Origin: Cystobasidium ongulense
Lineage: Eukaryota > Basidiomycota > Cystobasidiomycetes > Cystobasidiales > Cystobasidiaceae
Assembly (NCBI GenBank): GCA_022835595.1
Contig: BQUP01000002.1
Coordinates: forward strand, 1,908,534 to 1,972,533
Length of the DNA stretch: 64,000 nt
Direction of reading: 5' to 3'
Positions 13,078 to 26,500 of the stretch are shown here, one piece after another (positions within the stretch are counted from its first letter, which is position 1; every line of letters begins with the position of its first letter). Position numbers and translations under genes: made by a program. The notes under the pieces are model-generated. The model did no database searches. It saw nothing but the letters and a program-made list of their open reading frames with translations, and was not told the DNA's origin.

Positions 13078-13384
13078 GCGAATTAAATTTGTTTTACAGA
13101 CTGTCGCGGTGTCTTCCAAAGTATCGCTGTTTGCAGGAGATATAATACCAGACCAATCTGCGAATACCTCGCATCTCGTCCACAGTCGAGTCACTATGAC
13201 AATCAAAGGTTTCAAGAAGGTACAGATGGTCAAGAAGGTACAACGAGCTGCATTTCGTAACAATAGGGCTTGCGACTTCATGGGAGAGAAGACTTACAGC
13301 AGATAGACTAAGCTAACATAAAACGCATATCTGTGGCTAGTTCTAGCAACATGCCGAGATCGGAAGACGGAACACCTGGCCTCG
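13078..13384. other. Convergent gap
   Basis: This is the short convergent space between the acyl-CoA dehydrogenase gene and the small minus-strand gene. If the last intron of the dehydrogenase is used, its 3' end also lies near 13030. Nothing else is seen. Confidence 0.5.
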
Positions 13385-13988
13385 TCAATCGCTGGGTGTC
13401 TCGCTCCGCCAACGTATTGCCTCTTCTAGGGCTTCTTCCATTCTTGGAGCCTCTTCTACTTCTAGGTCTTCTTTCTCAGCCATATCACGTAGTTCCTTTT
13501 CTAGAGCTTCTGCCGCTAGCGTATACCACTTCCATCGAACGGCAGGGCCGACATTGTCCCCATAATGTTCCGTAAGGTCGGCGTCAACCATGGCTTGCAG
13601 TCGACGAGTCAGACCTCGAGGCACTCCTTCCGGAATTCCTGCTTCAGGAACCGGCCCTATCGCATCATTTTTCGCGCTTGTATCGCCGGACGTGCCAGCT
13701 TGTTGTTCAGCTCGAGTCGACAAGCCAAATCTAGACGTGGATGTTTCGAATGCAGTGCGCGAAACTGGTGTAGCAGTCACTCTGCTGGTAGAGGTGGAGG
13801 TTGTCAGATATAGCTGACTGGGCAATCCCGTGCCTCTTGTAACATCGAGACCGCTCTATCGCAGATGCGTCGCTGCTGGATGTAGCGTCAGCAACAAGCA
13901 AGCAATAGCCATTGTATGTATATCCAGGTTGTCGTTCCTCGACGCAGCTCAGCTGCAGAACTCGTCCAAGCAGGTGAATACTGGACAT
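13385..13988 (-). CDS. Small unknown protein, possibly mitochondrial
   Basis: The main exon is 13813-13385 (143 codons with stop). An acceptor (CAGTCAG) lies just before 13813 and a candidate 45-nt first exon is 13988-13944, starting ATG TCC AGT; they join in phase, but exon 1 is weakly supported. The N-terminus is rich in Ser, Thr and Arg, like a mitochondrial targeting sequence. The conserved-looking core is GVPRGLTRRLQAMVDADL, then VRWKWYTLAAEALEKELRDM, followed by an acidic helix. I do not recognise the family. The gene is divergent from the PPR gene with about 200 bp between starts. Confidence 0.55.
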
Positions 13989-14189
13989 CTTCCTCGATCA
14001 CCTTTTTTTGACCGGCGAAATGGCAATGCAAGTCTCTCTGCCTGTATCGATACAGAGGCATATCGCGATGATGGCATCCAAGCCAACTCGCTCGTCATAG
14101 CATACCCCCAGGTGGGTAGCCTGCCTCGCCCCGGGGAGACTCGCTGACCAGAGGAATCTCACAGCTCGACCGCCCGTCAAGCAGGCAGC
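13989..14189. promoter_or_regulatory. Divergent promoter, small protein and PPR gene
   Basis: About 200 bp separates the two proposed start codons on opposite strands. No clear TATA box is present. Shared control is an inference from spacing. Confidence 0.45.
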
Positions 14190-16727
14190 ATGGCGGCACT
14201 TCACCTACTTCCGCGAGAACTGGTGCACTTGCTCGCCAGCAGACCTGCTCTCCCATCACCTGGACCGCACAACGGCTCGCGCTTCTCAAGTCTGCTCTTC
14301 GCGCAGCAGCTGCCTCGCTTTAGCTCAGACTACCGCCGGATCAGCCTGGACTCTGAAACTGCTCGTGACTTTGATAGACCGAGTGAAGGATACGAATATC
14401 CGTCCATAGCTAGGGAACAACAGAGCTTTCTAAATGAAGCATCGTTCATTGAAGAAGACGAGGCGGAATATCGCTTCAAAATTCCCGCTCCGTCACAAAC
14501 TTCAACACCTTCTTTTGCTATACCCGTCGAAACGGAAGACCTAGTTCCTCAGATGCACATGGCTCTCGGAGCGCGTGCACTATCCCGAGCAAAGCTGGAC
14601 CCAAACGCAGCTGTTCTATCTACCGCACAAATGCACCAAGTGGCTATGAATAATTCAGCAAACTGCTTGAAGCGCGGTGACCTCGACTCTGCACTTGCTT
14701 GGTTCATAGATGCACCAGTCGTACCTATCGCCTTCTCAAATCAGTATGCCCGAATAGCGACACTCACGTACGACCTGCGAGACAGACTCATGAAAGAGAG
14801 ATCTAACAATATAGCCCTCCTCATGTCCTTCGCGACCTCATGCGCTTCAAAAGGCTTTCCTCGCTCCCTTTACCGTATCGTGCCCCATATAGCTCGCTTT
14901 TCAACCTATGAACGTCTGGCGCCTTTCTGGAACGATCTATCCCAGCAAGCGCGTAAGGCCTTCAGGCTTTATAGGCCCGCGAGCAGTATGCCACTCCTCG
15001 AGCGCACCCTCCTCCAAGTTGGCAATCGGGTCATCCGCAATCTATACTTGTCTGAAAACTATCTGGATGCACTTAAGTTCCTCAAAGACGTACGCTCTCA
15101 AGAACGCCGGCAAGCAGATCCCAGCGTATCTGCTGTTGAATTCGATACATATAGAATATTCATGGAAGAATTGAAGCGGCACAACACACATCCTGCCCTA
15201 TACTCAGAAGTAGAGTCATTATGTCAAGCCGACTACCGCGCAATTCACCCAACTTCGCCCCTGGCCGCAGAGGCGACGGGAGAAGAACATACAACTCCTG
15301 CAAGCTCAGACCACAATCAAGAAATCGATCCAAGTACTGCCTGGAGAGCTAGTAGGCTAGAACCCACGGCAAAGCTAATCACGCCTAAGACGGAATACAA
15401 CAGGCTTAGTGGGCTGGTGATGCGTGGAGAAGTTATCGATCGTCAGGCATTAAGCAACTTCAGTAAAATGTGCATTGCGAATGATTCTGCTTATCTCGCA
15501 AGAACACTTGCCAGAATTATGGCAATGTCAACTTCGGAGAGAGAGAGTCGAATACTCATAAGCGAGATGCGTCAAGGTGAACTCCCGACTGCTCGAAGGT
15601 TGAGCAGCTTTATCGATACATGTGTGCGGAGTCGTCAACAGCAAACCGCTGCGAATTTGGGCCGGTGGATGGAAAAGCAGGGTATGCGCTTCAGAGGCTT
15701 GTGGGTCATTGCTCGAATGCATCGATTAATCCGACAAGGGGATGAAAGAGCCGCAAGAGATGCTTTACAGCTGTACAAGGAGAACTATCTTTCCAATGGC
15801 CTGCCCGAGTCTATCGTTCGATACTTTGAAAATATTGAAGATCGCGTACAAGAACGAAGAGAGGTTCGAGAACCTTTCGTGGCGCTGGGTGAACCTGGAA
15901 GGCAGGTCGCTGATGATCTGGCTACAATAGCTGAAGATCAGCTCATTCACGAGAGATCAAGGCTACCTGCGTCATCCCATAGTATCGCAATGGCTATACA
16001 AGCATGGCTGATCATGAACCCGCATGAGAGCAATGTCACCGAGACTTACCAATCCTTCCTATCGGTCTCATACGCGGTCAACGAAGAGTTCAGAACACCT
16101 TCCCAACTTATGCCGGATCAAGTCACTTTTGGCATTTTTCTGCAGAATCTGTCTAGAAACGGTAAGCATATACAAGCTATGCGAGTTTTAGAAGACATGC
16201 GGAAAAGAGGTACCATGCCGAACCAACATAATTGGGATACTGTCATTGGGTCCTTTGCTAAAGCTGGCAGTTACCAAATCGTCGCGAATATCATTTCACG
16301 TATGGAGAAAGCGCAGCGGGTTATACAGCAGCAGGGTCAACAAGCAAGCGAACACGAGGATGAAGCCACTAGTGTGGAGACCCTCCCTGGAGCCGCCGTG
16401 ATGAAGCATTCTACCGCAACAGAAAGCACGTATGATCCGGAACTGGGTGATATTAATCGCTTGCTGGAGGGCTTTCATTTCTACCCACCTACCCTCGTGA
16501 CCTACACAACGACGGTGCGGGGTTTTGCAATGGCAGGAAGGTTGGATAAAGCCAAATTCTACATGAAGAAGATGTTCATAGCCCGGGATGTGGATGGAGA
16601 TTTGCTATATCGGTTTGGGAAGTCCTCCCATGCTGAAAAAGTGCTCGACATCGTTGCACAGATGAGCAATCTGGCTGATGTCGGGCGTAAGACCAGTCAA
16701 CGCAGGGAGTACTCAAAGGTGCGTTAA
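14190..16727 (+). CDS. Pentatricopeptide-repeat protein, mitochondrial
   Basis: Single exon, 845 residues, starting at an ATG after GCAGGCAGC. The first 50 residues are basic and poor in acidic residues (LLPRELVHLLASRPAL...RFSSLLF), like a mitochondrial presequence. The body is helical. The last third carries recognisable PPR motifs: PDQVTFGIFLQNLSRNGKHI, then MPNQHNWDTVIGSFAKAGSY, then PPTLVTYTTTVRGFAMAGRL, each with the helix-turn-helix spacing and the buried residues of the repeat. PPR proteins bind single-stranded organelle RNA in stability, processing or translation. The specific RNA target cannot be told. The lack of introns is unusual among its neighbours. Confidence 0.82.
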   Translation: MAALHLLPRELVHLLASRPALPSPGPHNGSRFSSLLFAQQLPRFSSDYRRISLDSETARDFDRPSEGYEYPSIAREQQSFLNEASFIEEDEAEYRFKIPAPSQTSTPSFAIPVETEDLVPQMHMALGARALSRAKLDPNAAVLSTAQMHQVAMNNSANCLKRGDLDSALAWFIDAPVVPIAFSNQYARIATLTYDLRDRLMKERSNNIALLMSFATSCASKGFPRSLYRIVPHIARFSTYERLAPFWNDLSQQARKAFRLYRPASSMPLLERTLLQVGNRVIRNLYLSENYLDALKFLKDVRSQERRQADPSVSAVEFDTYRIFMEELKRHNTHPALYSEVESLCQADYRAIHPTSPLAAEATGEEHTTPASSDHNQEIDPSTAWRASRLEPTAKLITPKTEYNRLSGLVMRGEVIDRQALSNFSKMCIANDSAYLARTLARIMAMSTSERESRILISEMRQGELPTARRLSSFIDTCVRSRQQQTAANLGRWMEKQGMRFRGLWVIARMHRLIRQGDERAARDALQLYKENYLSNGLPESIVRYFENIEDRVQERREVREPFVALGEPGRQVADDLATIAEDQLIHERSRLPASSHSIAMAIQAWLIMNPHESNVTETYQSFLSVSYAVNEEFRTPSQLMPDQVTFGIFLQNLSRNGKHIQAMRVLEDMRKRGTMPNQHNWDTVIGSFAKAGSYQIVANIISRMEKAQRVIQQQGQQASEHEDEATSVETLPGAAVMKHSTATESTYDPELGDINRLLEGFHFYPPTLVTYTTTVRGFAMAGRLDKAKFYMKKMFIARDVDGDLLYRFGKSSHAEKVLDIVAQMSNLADVGRKTSQRREYSKVR

Positions 16728-17092
16728 GACGAGTGGCAGAGAGGGACCTTTAATTACGACTATACCTGAAGAAGCAAATACTTGGAGATGTGGCGGCCAC
16801 TCTTGGCTTTTTTGTAGACTACAGCAGAGGTAGCTTTTCGCGAGTATGAGAGTGCCAACAACATGACAACCCTACGTGTATACTATATGCTTGTCGATGT
16901 GCCGTTCCTGTCGCCCTGCTCAGTCGGCCTTGCCTGCTTCTCGCCTCTTGCCTCTTACGCTTAGCACCACTTGCTTTACTACGTCAGAAAGAGAAGGGAA
17001 AAGCATACAACATCAAGGAAAGGCCAGACAGAGCAGCAAAGTACGTCTGCGACCCGCACAACAGACACGAACACGCAGCTCGACAGCCCGCA
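16728..17092. other. Intergenic, PPR to SURF4 gene
   Basis: Tandem gap holding the 3' end of the PPR gene and the promoter of the next. I see no further element. Confidence 0.5.
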
Positions 17093-18441
<1,349 letters not shown>

Positions 18442-18837
18442 TGTAGCGAAAAGACAGTCTGCTCGGGCACAAGTAGAGATCGTACCTTTTTTATCGAGTT
18501 CTACTACTTTTTGCTTCGCCCGTCAAACATTGCAATGAAATTAATTAGCAAGCCTTTCCTGCTTGTCGTAAGACGGGTAGTCGCACAAAATCACATTCGA
18601 ATGCTGTTAAGCTGTTTTCGAAGCCATGAGCCATTGAAGGCAAAAGGTTCTTCGCTGCTGGTGCTCTAAGCCCGCATTATGGTCTTACTGTTTATGATTT
18701 TATTGCTGTATTATGCTATTACGGTATTATGGTGTTATCGTATTATGGTATTATGGTATTATCTCTATTACTACGATGTCTATGACTAATACATGAATGG
18801 CAAGACCAGAGTGCCTTTGTCAACGCGGCTCGCCCTT
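18442..18837. other. Convergent intergenic region with AT-rich repeats
   Basis: Gap between the convergent SURF4 and acetyltransferase genes. Its centre is the short tandem repeat described separately; the rest shows nothing notable. Confidence 0.6.
18709..18771. repeat. AT-rich minisatellite, unit about GGTATTAT
   Basis: About eight imperfect copies of an 8-10 bp unit such as GGTATTAT / TATTATG run head to tail. They are simple-sequence DNA in the 3' flank of two convergent genes. Confidence 0.8.
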
Positions 18838-20439
18838 TCACATGCTTTCAAGCGCCTGGCGGAGGTTCTCCAACGCTAACGGCAGATTTCTTTCGGCTTT
18901 CTGAGCGATGACTTCTGGTAGCGCTTCCAAAACCGTCTTGAAATTGCCCACCCACACTTCGCTAAGTCGATTTCGAGCAACTGAGTCTTTTCTCCATGTC
19001 AGAGAGAAGTTCAGGTCTCCTTGCTTCTCTCCCAGATTAGGAGCTCTGCATCCCACCACATTCATTGCTATGGCCGACCCAATTGCTGGTGGGGTTTGCA
19101 TCCAATCAATGCTCTTGATTTGGTCATGCAGTACATCTCCGAGTAGAGGTGCTAGACCGACATTTGAGACTTCGATTGAACCTGAGAATGGCTCTTTAGA
19201 CGTAGCTTTGTCCAGGAAAAATTGTTCCCATCCATTCAAACCGCCTGTGCTGATTGACGTCTCTGGATCATCGATATAGTCTAGTAGGCCCCAAGCGGTT
19301 GGAGGTGACTTGCTGGCAACTTGTGCTCGCAATTCCTTATCGTACTGAGCGAGGATTTGTAGGAAATCTGAACTTGATGAGAGCTGCATCTCCGTATCAA
19401 CTGCACCAACGTAGTTACCCAGCATATCTGGGTGTCCTAGAGCTTGGTCACGCTCTGATGTTGGTGTCGTAAGCTTGACCCGCGTGTCTCGACCCGATGC
19501 GCCAGTAACGTCCCCCGCTTCTGTTATCCACAAAGCAGTCAGAGCGCAAACGCTGATGATTGTATGAAGTGAGGTGGACGAGGCATCTTTCTCTAGAGCG
19601 AATCGAATTCGCTTTACTTGTGAAGCTCCCCAGCCACCGACAAGAATGCCAAGCTCAGCTTCGAGCGCAGACTTGTGTTCTGCGGACTTGTCTACGTCCG
19701 GACAGTCAAAAGGCCAGTAAGGCTTCGACTTCAAGAAGTCGGGCACAACCCATGCAGGCAGCTTCGGAACCAACAAAGCCTTAATGATGACTTTGACAAG
19801 CGTTGTAAAAGCTGGCTTGATATTGACCTTTTCTTCCAATGCTGGCGCAAGCTTTGGAGCGTTCCCTGTCGGAACTTCTGCCCGGCTGAGCAGTCTTCCA
19901 AGTAGCATGAAAGTACCCCTGCCATCTCCAATAATGTGGTCGGCACACAACACGATAGCGATTTCTCCGTTGGTTTCGTTGATGATTCGTCCTACTTTCC
20001 ATAGTTCACCAGTCACCGGATTAAAGGCAGAACCCCACTCCAGACATTCTTTGAAGGTAGCTTGTGCTGTGGGTTCTGATCCATTGCTGTGGATTACCTT
20101 CTGAATTACGCGTGAGGATACCGTGTCCTCGAGGAACGGCGTAGTCTGGAGGATAGGCTTGTTCGTTGACGCATGATCAACTCGGCATCTCAAGTTCGGA
20201 TAAAGTTGGGCAAGAAGAGCCATGCGTTTTCTTAAGTCTTCTAAGGACGGAACAGAGTCTGCGGTCTTGTGAAAGGTAGCGACGTAGCTTAGTACCGAGG
20301 GGGTACCGATTTGCCTTCGGGCAAGCGAGTACCTCTCGTGTCGGCTGACTGGAGCAAGGGTTAGCTGAAGAAATAGATCACTTGTACCGCATTCAGGATA
20401 CATACGGGGCCTTGATAGACTTGCATCCTGCTCCGCCAT
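18838..20439 (-). CDS. Alcohol acetyltransferase-like / condensation-fold enzyme
   Basis: Single exon of 533 residues starting at the ATG at 20439; upstream in-frame codons lack an ATG. The fold is that of the CoA-dependent acyltransferase/condensation superfamily. The catalytic HxxxDG motif is present as HIIGDG near residue 170, with the N-terminal pattern LAPVSRHERYSLARRQIGTPSVL seen in fungal alcohol O-acetyltransferase relatives. A second half carries NYVGAVDTEM and EVSNVGLAPLL. It probably transfers an acetyl or acyl group from CoA to an alcohol or amine; the acceptor is not known. No membrane span is evident. Confidence 0.78.
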   Translation of the reverse strand: MAEQDASLSRPRMYPECGTSDLFLQLTLAPVSRHERYSLARRQIGTPSVLSYVATFHKTADSVPSLEDLRKRMALLAQLYPNLRCRVDHASTNKPILQTTPFLEDTVSSRVIQKVIHSNGSEPTAQATFKECLEWGSAFNPVTGELWKVGRIINETNGEIAIVLCADHIIGDGRGTFMLLGRLLSRAEVPTGNAPKLAPALEEKVNIKPAFTTLVKVIIKALLVPKLPAWVVPDFLKSKPYWPFDCPDVDKSAEHKSALEAELGILVGGWGASQVKRIRFALEKDASSTSLHTIISVCALTALWITEAGDVTGASGRDTRVKLTTPTSERDQALGHPDMLGNYVGAVDTEMQLSSSSDFLQILAQYDKELRAQVASKSPPTAWGLLDYIDDPETSISTGGLNGWEQFFLDKATSKEPFSGSIEVSNVGLAPLLGDVLHDQIKSIDWMQTPPAIGSAIAMNVVGCRAPNLGEKQGDLNFSLTWRKDSVARNRLSEVWVGNFKTVLEALPEVIAQKAERNLPLALENLRQALESM

Positions 20440-20779
20440 AATGTAGGCCAAGTATTCAGGAATTGGACGGCTTTTGTATACTGGCAGCCGCAGGGCTCGG
20501 AGAAATAGACGTAGGCTTAAGGTCGCTTTTGAAGGAGAGTGGGGCGTCTAGTACATTTCTCAATAGTGAATGATATAATTATAAGAGACCCAAGATAAGG
20601 CAAATTCGTTGGAAGAAGGATAAGAGCACCTTCCTAAGCACTCGGGCCTGTAGCCGACGAGCGATCGAACCGACGGAGATAGCGGGCGATGATAACAACT
20701 CTTGCTTGAATATTGCTCAAGCATATGGCAGGTCGACACGGCGCACTCTTCCTGCAAGAATCCCTGGTACTCTAGTGCA
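20440..20779. other. Intergenic, tandem minus-strand genes
   Basis: This is the 3' flank of the DNAJC11-like gene and the promoter of the acetyltransferase gene. No element recognised. Confidence 0.5.
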
Positions 20780-23103
20780 TTACTCGACAAGATGCGACCT
20801 CATGGGTATAGCGACCGAGGCATAGTCATCGTACGTTACAAAATGTCGTCTACCTTTGAATAAGTAGCTTATCGAGAGCTCCTTCTTGCTTCCTACCAGT
20901 ATGTCATAGAACCCAATGATGTTCGACTTGCTCCTTCCTCCGGGTATCACGAGGCCACTGTCGCGGGCATGAGAATTACCACGACCGTCGGCTTTGTCGC
21001 CTTGTTGAGTCGTAACAAGTGCCTGTACAGCGACGGTCACATCCAGTTGTGATTCTTCAAGTTCTTTGGGATCCAAATGCCGCCCTACACCTCTATACTT
21101 AGCTTCCAATATCACTAGCCCGTCCCTGCTCATCTCAATGTCGCGTTTGCGCGTTATTTGTTCCTTCAGAAGTTCCATCGCTTCTAGTGCCTCTTTCCGT
21201 TTCTCCTCATTTTGTTCCCGTACCTCTTCACGCAATTCTTTCAGTCGTTCTGCAATGCGTTTCCGCCGCCGCGGCGTCAAGTAAAAATATTGTAATGATG
21301 CTATTGAGACGCCGGGCAGGAGGACGGTACTTGCGACCAAACGGGCTGATGCATCCGCCGAAAGGATAATGGGAAGAGTCAAGCGTTGACCCAACCGAGA
21401 TATCCGCAATCTCAGCGTGAGCGACCCGTTCCCGATGAGACCCGCGCCAATGCCTATACCCAAAGACGTATTCTCCGTCAGTTTCTTGTCTGTATTGATG
21501 TTGACTGTCGTGACGCCCGTAAACGCAACAGCGATACTGGTAGACAACTTCCACCCGTGTTGTTTGGTACCGAAGAGCTTCACATTCCCATAGCTTGCAG
21601 ACACCTGACCGTCGCCGAATTGATCGGTTGTCACGTCTACTGAATAGGTATGAGCAGCGACGCCGAGCGTGAGATTTGAAACGCTTCCACTCCGCGGTTG
21701 CAGGAATGGTATCGAATCGGAGTATGGGAAGAGAGCCAAAAATGAGTAGCTCGTGCCGCTACTGAGCTTAGCGAAGCCGGTTAGGGTTTTGGTGAGTTTT
21801 CGGCCACATGTAATGTTCAGAGGAGGAATCCTAGACAAAGATCTGACGCTCGATTCGACGGTGATGAAGCTATCATCGCTGAAAGAGTACGCAGCTTTTG
21901 CATTGAGTAGTCGAGGGTGAAGTAGAGTAGTTCCTGCTTCCAAAGCGAGTTTCGGACTATACTGGTGTTTGACTGTTGTGAGTATGTTGCCGCCACCGGC
22001 ATTACGCCGGGCCAGCATGCTGCCTGAATATGTGATTTGTGTGCTTGGAGTCAAGACAGACATCGTCGAGGCCTTCATGAAGAGCTGCCGGACGTCTGCA
22101 GCGGGAAGTGCAGCCAAGGCTCTCAGGAAATTGCCGTCGGGATTTATGACACGTGACGCATCTAGCGACACTGTAGCTTCCGTCTGAAGACATGCGAGCG
22201 TCAGATAAAGTTGGTGAAGCAGGCATCAACTACTCACTCGCGAACGTATGAGATTCTCAATATCTGCCTGTGCCCGCTGTAGGCGATTCTTTTCGTACTC
22301 TGCTCTTAGCTGTAGGGGATACGCCTCGTCAGCTTGCAAAGAATTAGAAAGCTCGGCGGAAGTGCTGAGTGCTGACCTCTGCGGGAGTCTTTAATTTCTG
22401 CCCGACCTGCCACTCAGTCTTGAGGCCTTCCTCGCCTAAGAGGTCGTATACGGCTCTCTTTTGCGGGTCGCTGTAAGAATGGTACCCGATTAGCAGTGGG
22501 TGTATAGTCGTCTTCATCTGTATGAGACTGACCTGAGGACTGGCAAGAATACGTCAGCCATTGACGCTTCACACGTTATACTGCAAGAGCACAAACACAC
22601 CTTCATACGCATGCTGTATCTTCTGGAATCTCGACTCTGCCGCCTCCTTAAGGTGTTCTTGCTTGTGCTTGTCGGGGCTGAGGACGATCGAGCATTGCCA
22701 TCAGCATTATGAACGCAAGAGCAGCGATTCAGGCTTACTGGAACGATACTGCGAGACTTCTATAGCTCCTCAGGACATCCTGGGTGCTGGCATCCTTGTC
22801 CAGGTTCAGCAGGGCATACAGCTCGATGTTCTCGTCGCTCGCAGGACCGGCTGAGAAAGGCTCGTCGTCGAACGCAGTACCTTGCTTGCTACCAGGAAAG
22901 CCATCCAGTCCTGGACCATCCTTCTCGTCGGTAAAGTCGGGCCTCCAACGCTTTCGCCAGCTATGAGCCCGTTGCTGATCATGCTCCTCTGCGAAGCTGT
23001 CTTCCGCACCGAATATCGGCTCGTCGTCGTCGTCTTCGACCGACGTCTCAGCGTGCCCGTTTGGCGGACGGGCGAACCTGAAGTCGTCCTCGAAGCTTGC
23101 CAT
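20780..23103 (-). CDS. DNAJC11-like J-domain protein
   Basis: Six exons on the minus strand: 23103-22739, 22677-22601, 22539-22533 (only 7 nt), 22470-22377, 22309-22238, 22183-20780; 672 residues, every junction in phase. After an acidic N-terminus, the J domain starts at YALLNLDKDASTQDV, and the HPDK motif is completed across the first intron (VSF-HPDKHKQ). The tiny third exon supplies the V-L-S of the conserved EVLSDPQKR segment. The C-terminal half matches the DNAJC11/DUF3395 family, with a beta-rich part then a coiled helix (KRIAERLKELREEVREQNEEKRKE). In animals DNAJC11 works with the mitochondrial MICOS complex on cristae; the same role here is inferred. Confidence 0.9.
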
Positions 23104-23507
23104 CGTGGCTGCCTGTTAGTAATCACCAAACTTGGTGCAGAGCTGAAAGCACATCTATTTGTTCGGACAAGTCTTGTAAAGACCGAGTGGCAAACTGGAA
23201 CATCCGAACATCGATATATCACCTCGCATTGTATTCCGGCTATCGAACCTTGGCCTTTAGCGCAGACATTCAGTAGCTTTCCATTGTTCAATCTGCAGAA
23301 ATCCCTGGATCAAATGCATTCGCCTTTCAGCCGTATGGTTGCTTCTGCTGATATGATACTAGTGTATTACAACAACATTGGTTCATTCGTGTACACTGAT
23401 GGGGTCCCGCGGCGGTCACCGACATTGGGCTTCGCATCCTTCGTTTGCGGCAGTATCCTGCCAGCGGCATTCAATCTAGAGATTGGCTTAGCCTCTATTG
23501 CTCCATC
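23104..23507. other. Intergenic, tandem minus-strand genes
   Basis: Promoter of the DNAJC11-like gene and 3' flank of the next gene. Open frames crossing it on the plus strand are antisense shadows. Confidence 0.5.
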
Positions 23508-26500
23508 TTACGCTATACTCTGCGACCTCATAAGGCGTTCATGCTCGAAGTGAGCACATAACCTAGCCATAGTATCGCACTTCTTCCGCCATGCTACTTT
23601 CTCATGGTATGGTACCTGCAAGATGTCGATCTTTTCTGCTGCCTTCCTTTCCACCTCTTCCCACCAGGTAGTATACCTGCAGTTAGCCTGCAGCGTGACC
23701 ATCGTTGACAAGACGGTATGTAGTACTTCCTCCGGATCAATACTAGGCCCATCTTCGAGGTCGTCCGCGAACGCTCTGGTATACTGGAAGAAACTCGTAG
23801 GCACTATACAGATACCAGTTGCTCGCGCCAAGACTTTGGAAGAATAGTCTTTCGAGAGGACCGAACGCAGACGCTGCTTGGTCGTCATGTCTACGTCAAT
23901 CTCAGATCTGACTAGTTTCCTGTCTTTGTCGAGCGCATCTTGCGCCCAGCTACCGACCGTGAACAGCGTCCTTTCGAGGAGCCGCCAATCAATCACACAT
24001 GCTACCTGCCCTTGACGAGGCGACGGTTTATGCGGCTGTTGATAGAACTTTGGCGAACAGGCTGCCTGGAAAACCCGCTTGACTGCTTGCTGGCCGACAT
24101 ATCTTGAACCTAGCTTGTCCAAAGCTAGATCAAGGATGTGCGTTGCTCGAAACAAATCGTACTCTTGAAGACTAGCAGAGAGAACCCGAACGAGTGCTCC
24201 TATCCACATAGCCTTAGCAGTCTCGTATGTATAGTTTTCTGCCCATGTCTGATCCGCTTTGCTGCTGTCCCGCATTAACACAATCGATTGAAAGCGTTCA
24301 GTCAAGCGATCAAAGGCGGATATTGCATTGACACAGTGATCCTGGAGCATAGCTAGGCGCAGGTCCTGGCTCGCGACCGTTGCTGCTGAGAGTATATCTT
24401 CCATTGAGAGTTCTGGTGTATTGGGCATCACGAGTCGTGCGATGTCCTGACTGTTTGCTGCGACCATGGGAGTCCAAGGCAGCTGAACACCTTCCAGCTT
24501 TCCTCGCTCGAAAAGCCCTAAATCACCGTGACTAGCGGCCAGGCGTACATTGGCAGAGCTGGCGGGTGCAGACGCCTCAGGTTCGCCATACCGATTACTA
24601 TGTTGCGCAAGCGATAAAGCGGCGTGGAAAAGATCGCAAGTCTTGTCGAGACTGGTTGGAAATGTGGGAATATGCCGAAGAAGACTAGAGAGGAAGTGGT
24701 GGTCTGGATGATAATTAGCTTGCTCAATTGCTTTGAGAAGTTGGTCCAATTTGGCAAGAAACGATGAAGCTGCATGCAAACGTGTTAGCCGGGACTGAAA
24801 AGAAGCTAGAAAATGATACTAACAATCGCCAGAAGCCGATTTCAGCACCGTTTGCAGCTGTAGACTCCAATAAAGAGAGGGTTCTGCATCATTCTCCTGC
24901 CGAGTTGGAGTCATCATACATAGCAATGCCTCGGCCTGCTTGGTCCGACCGTTACGTATGCACAAATCAATTGTGCTCCTCCACGATTCTGTCGCTAGCG
25001 CTTTAATATACCTTGGAGAGTTCGCACAGTCTCGTGAAACGGTGAATGTATCGAGAACAATCTGACTAGCGAGCATCGGCATGGCCGATTGGAGAGACAA
25101 AATATGGATATTCCGTAATGCGGATAGGATCGCTGATGTTGGCGAAGAGTCTATATAATGCTTCCTGATGAAAGGCATCACAGTATGTTGCCATGATCTC
25201 AGCATACTCTGTTCCAGATCTCGCTGATACGTGCTACTTTTTGGAAGGTATCGTTCTTCCGGCGAGGTACACGCGTGCTTCAGAACTATTGCGCATAATT
25301 CGAAAATAGCCAGTAGAGTTAAGTTAGGACTCTTCAGGTCCGCCAGGTTAACGCCTTGTAGACAGTCCAGAATCTGAAAGATCGAAGAAGGCGTTCCTGT
25401 TTGATCTAGGAGCATATCTTGTGAAAGAGATTTGAAGGCATCGAGGTGAACAGCAGCGAAGGTTTGCCGATGGATGCTAGAAAGAGGGCGAAGCCTGCGC
25501 ATTGAGCGCGAAATGTGCTTGACGAGAAAATTGTGCTGTATTTGGCAAGTTGACGACGAGGTAGTATGATGAGAACTGGGTGGAAGGGAGGATTGCCGAT
25601 GGACGTCTTGCGAAATGTAGGTTAGCAGTATATCCTGAAGTATGCGGCGCATTCTAGAACGATCCGCATCGTCTAGTTCCTGTAAACCTTCCAATGCGAG
25701 GCTATCAAGTATCTTTTGAGTGGATTGGGGCTTGAGGAAAAGCAAGCGTTGGGCTATGCCTTGTATCGAAGCATCTTCAGCTGGAGTTAGAGGTGTTTTA
25801 TTCGCTATTCGCTGCTGCACAGCGTCAAGGATACGACACATGTGATTGAAGCGTACGGATAAGAGCTGTGACGCGAGAAATGTTTGCTCTCGCGTGAGAC
25901 TGGTGGATTGGGACGAAATAGATAATTGAAGGAGCCCTGTTTGCAATTCCATGGGCATGCTAGAAATTGGAAAATCAAATTCGCGGAAAGGTATTGAGGA
26001 AGTGGCGTGTTTGTCAAGCGAAGACGTTGTTTGTTCATGTTGGAGATGATGAACTGCATCTTCAAGCGTAGACAGTAGGCTCTTTTTGGAAGCTCTAGCT
26101 TTTCGGTAAGTTTGCGGAGGGTTTACCGTGCTAGTAAGGACATGATTGCGCTCTGGAGATTTGCCTTTGCGAATCGCTGAGGTTGAGATGCGTGTGGTAG
26201 GGGTTTCTGTTGTTGTGGAGGTGGGACTTGTTGGTTTGCTTGTATCAGGTATGGGTATCGCCTTGCTGGTACTAGCCGTTGGTACAGGGTCGCAGGATTC
26301 GCTAGCCAGCCAATCTTGCGCGTATACGTCGTGACTAGGTGCCAGCTCGGCATGTGCATAGCTGCTGGCGTGTCTGCGAGACTGGCGGACGGAGACAGGC
26401 GTAGTTGCAGATCTCGCGACTGTCTTTTTGCTATTGCTGGAAGGAGTCCAGGCTGGCAGGAGGAAGAGCGGGGGCCAGACAGTCGCAGCGCCAACGAGCT

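Noticed and set aside
22882-23553. 223-codon plus-strand frame over the DNAJC11-like gene start
   Set aside because: It overlaps a well-supported J-domain exon on the other strand and has no ATG-proximal gene features.
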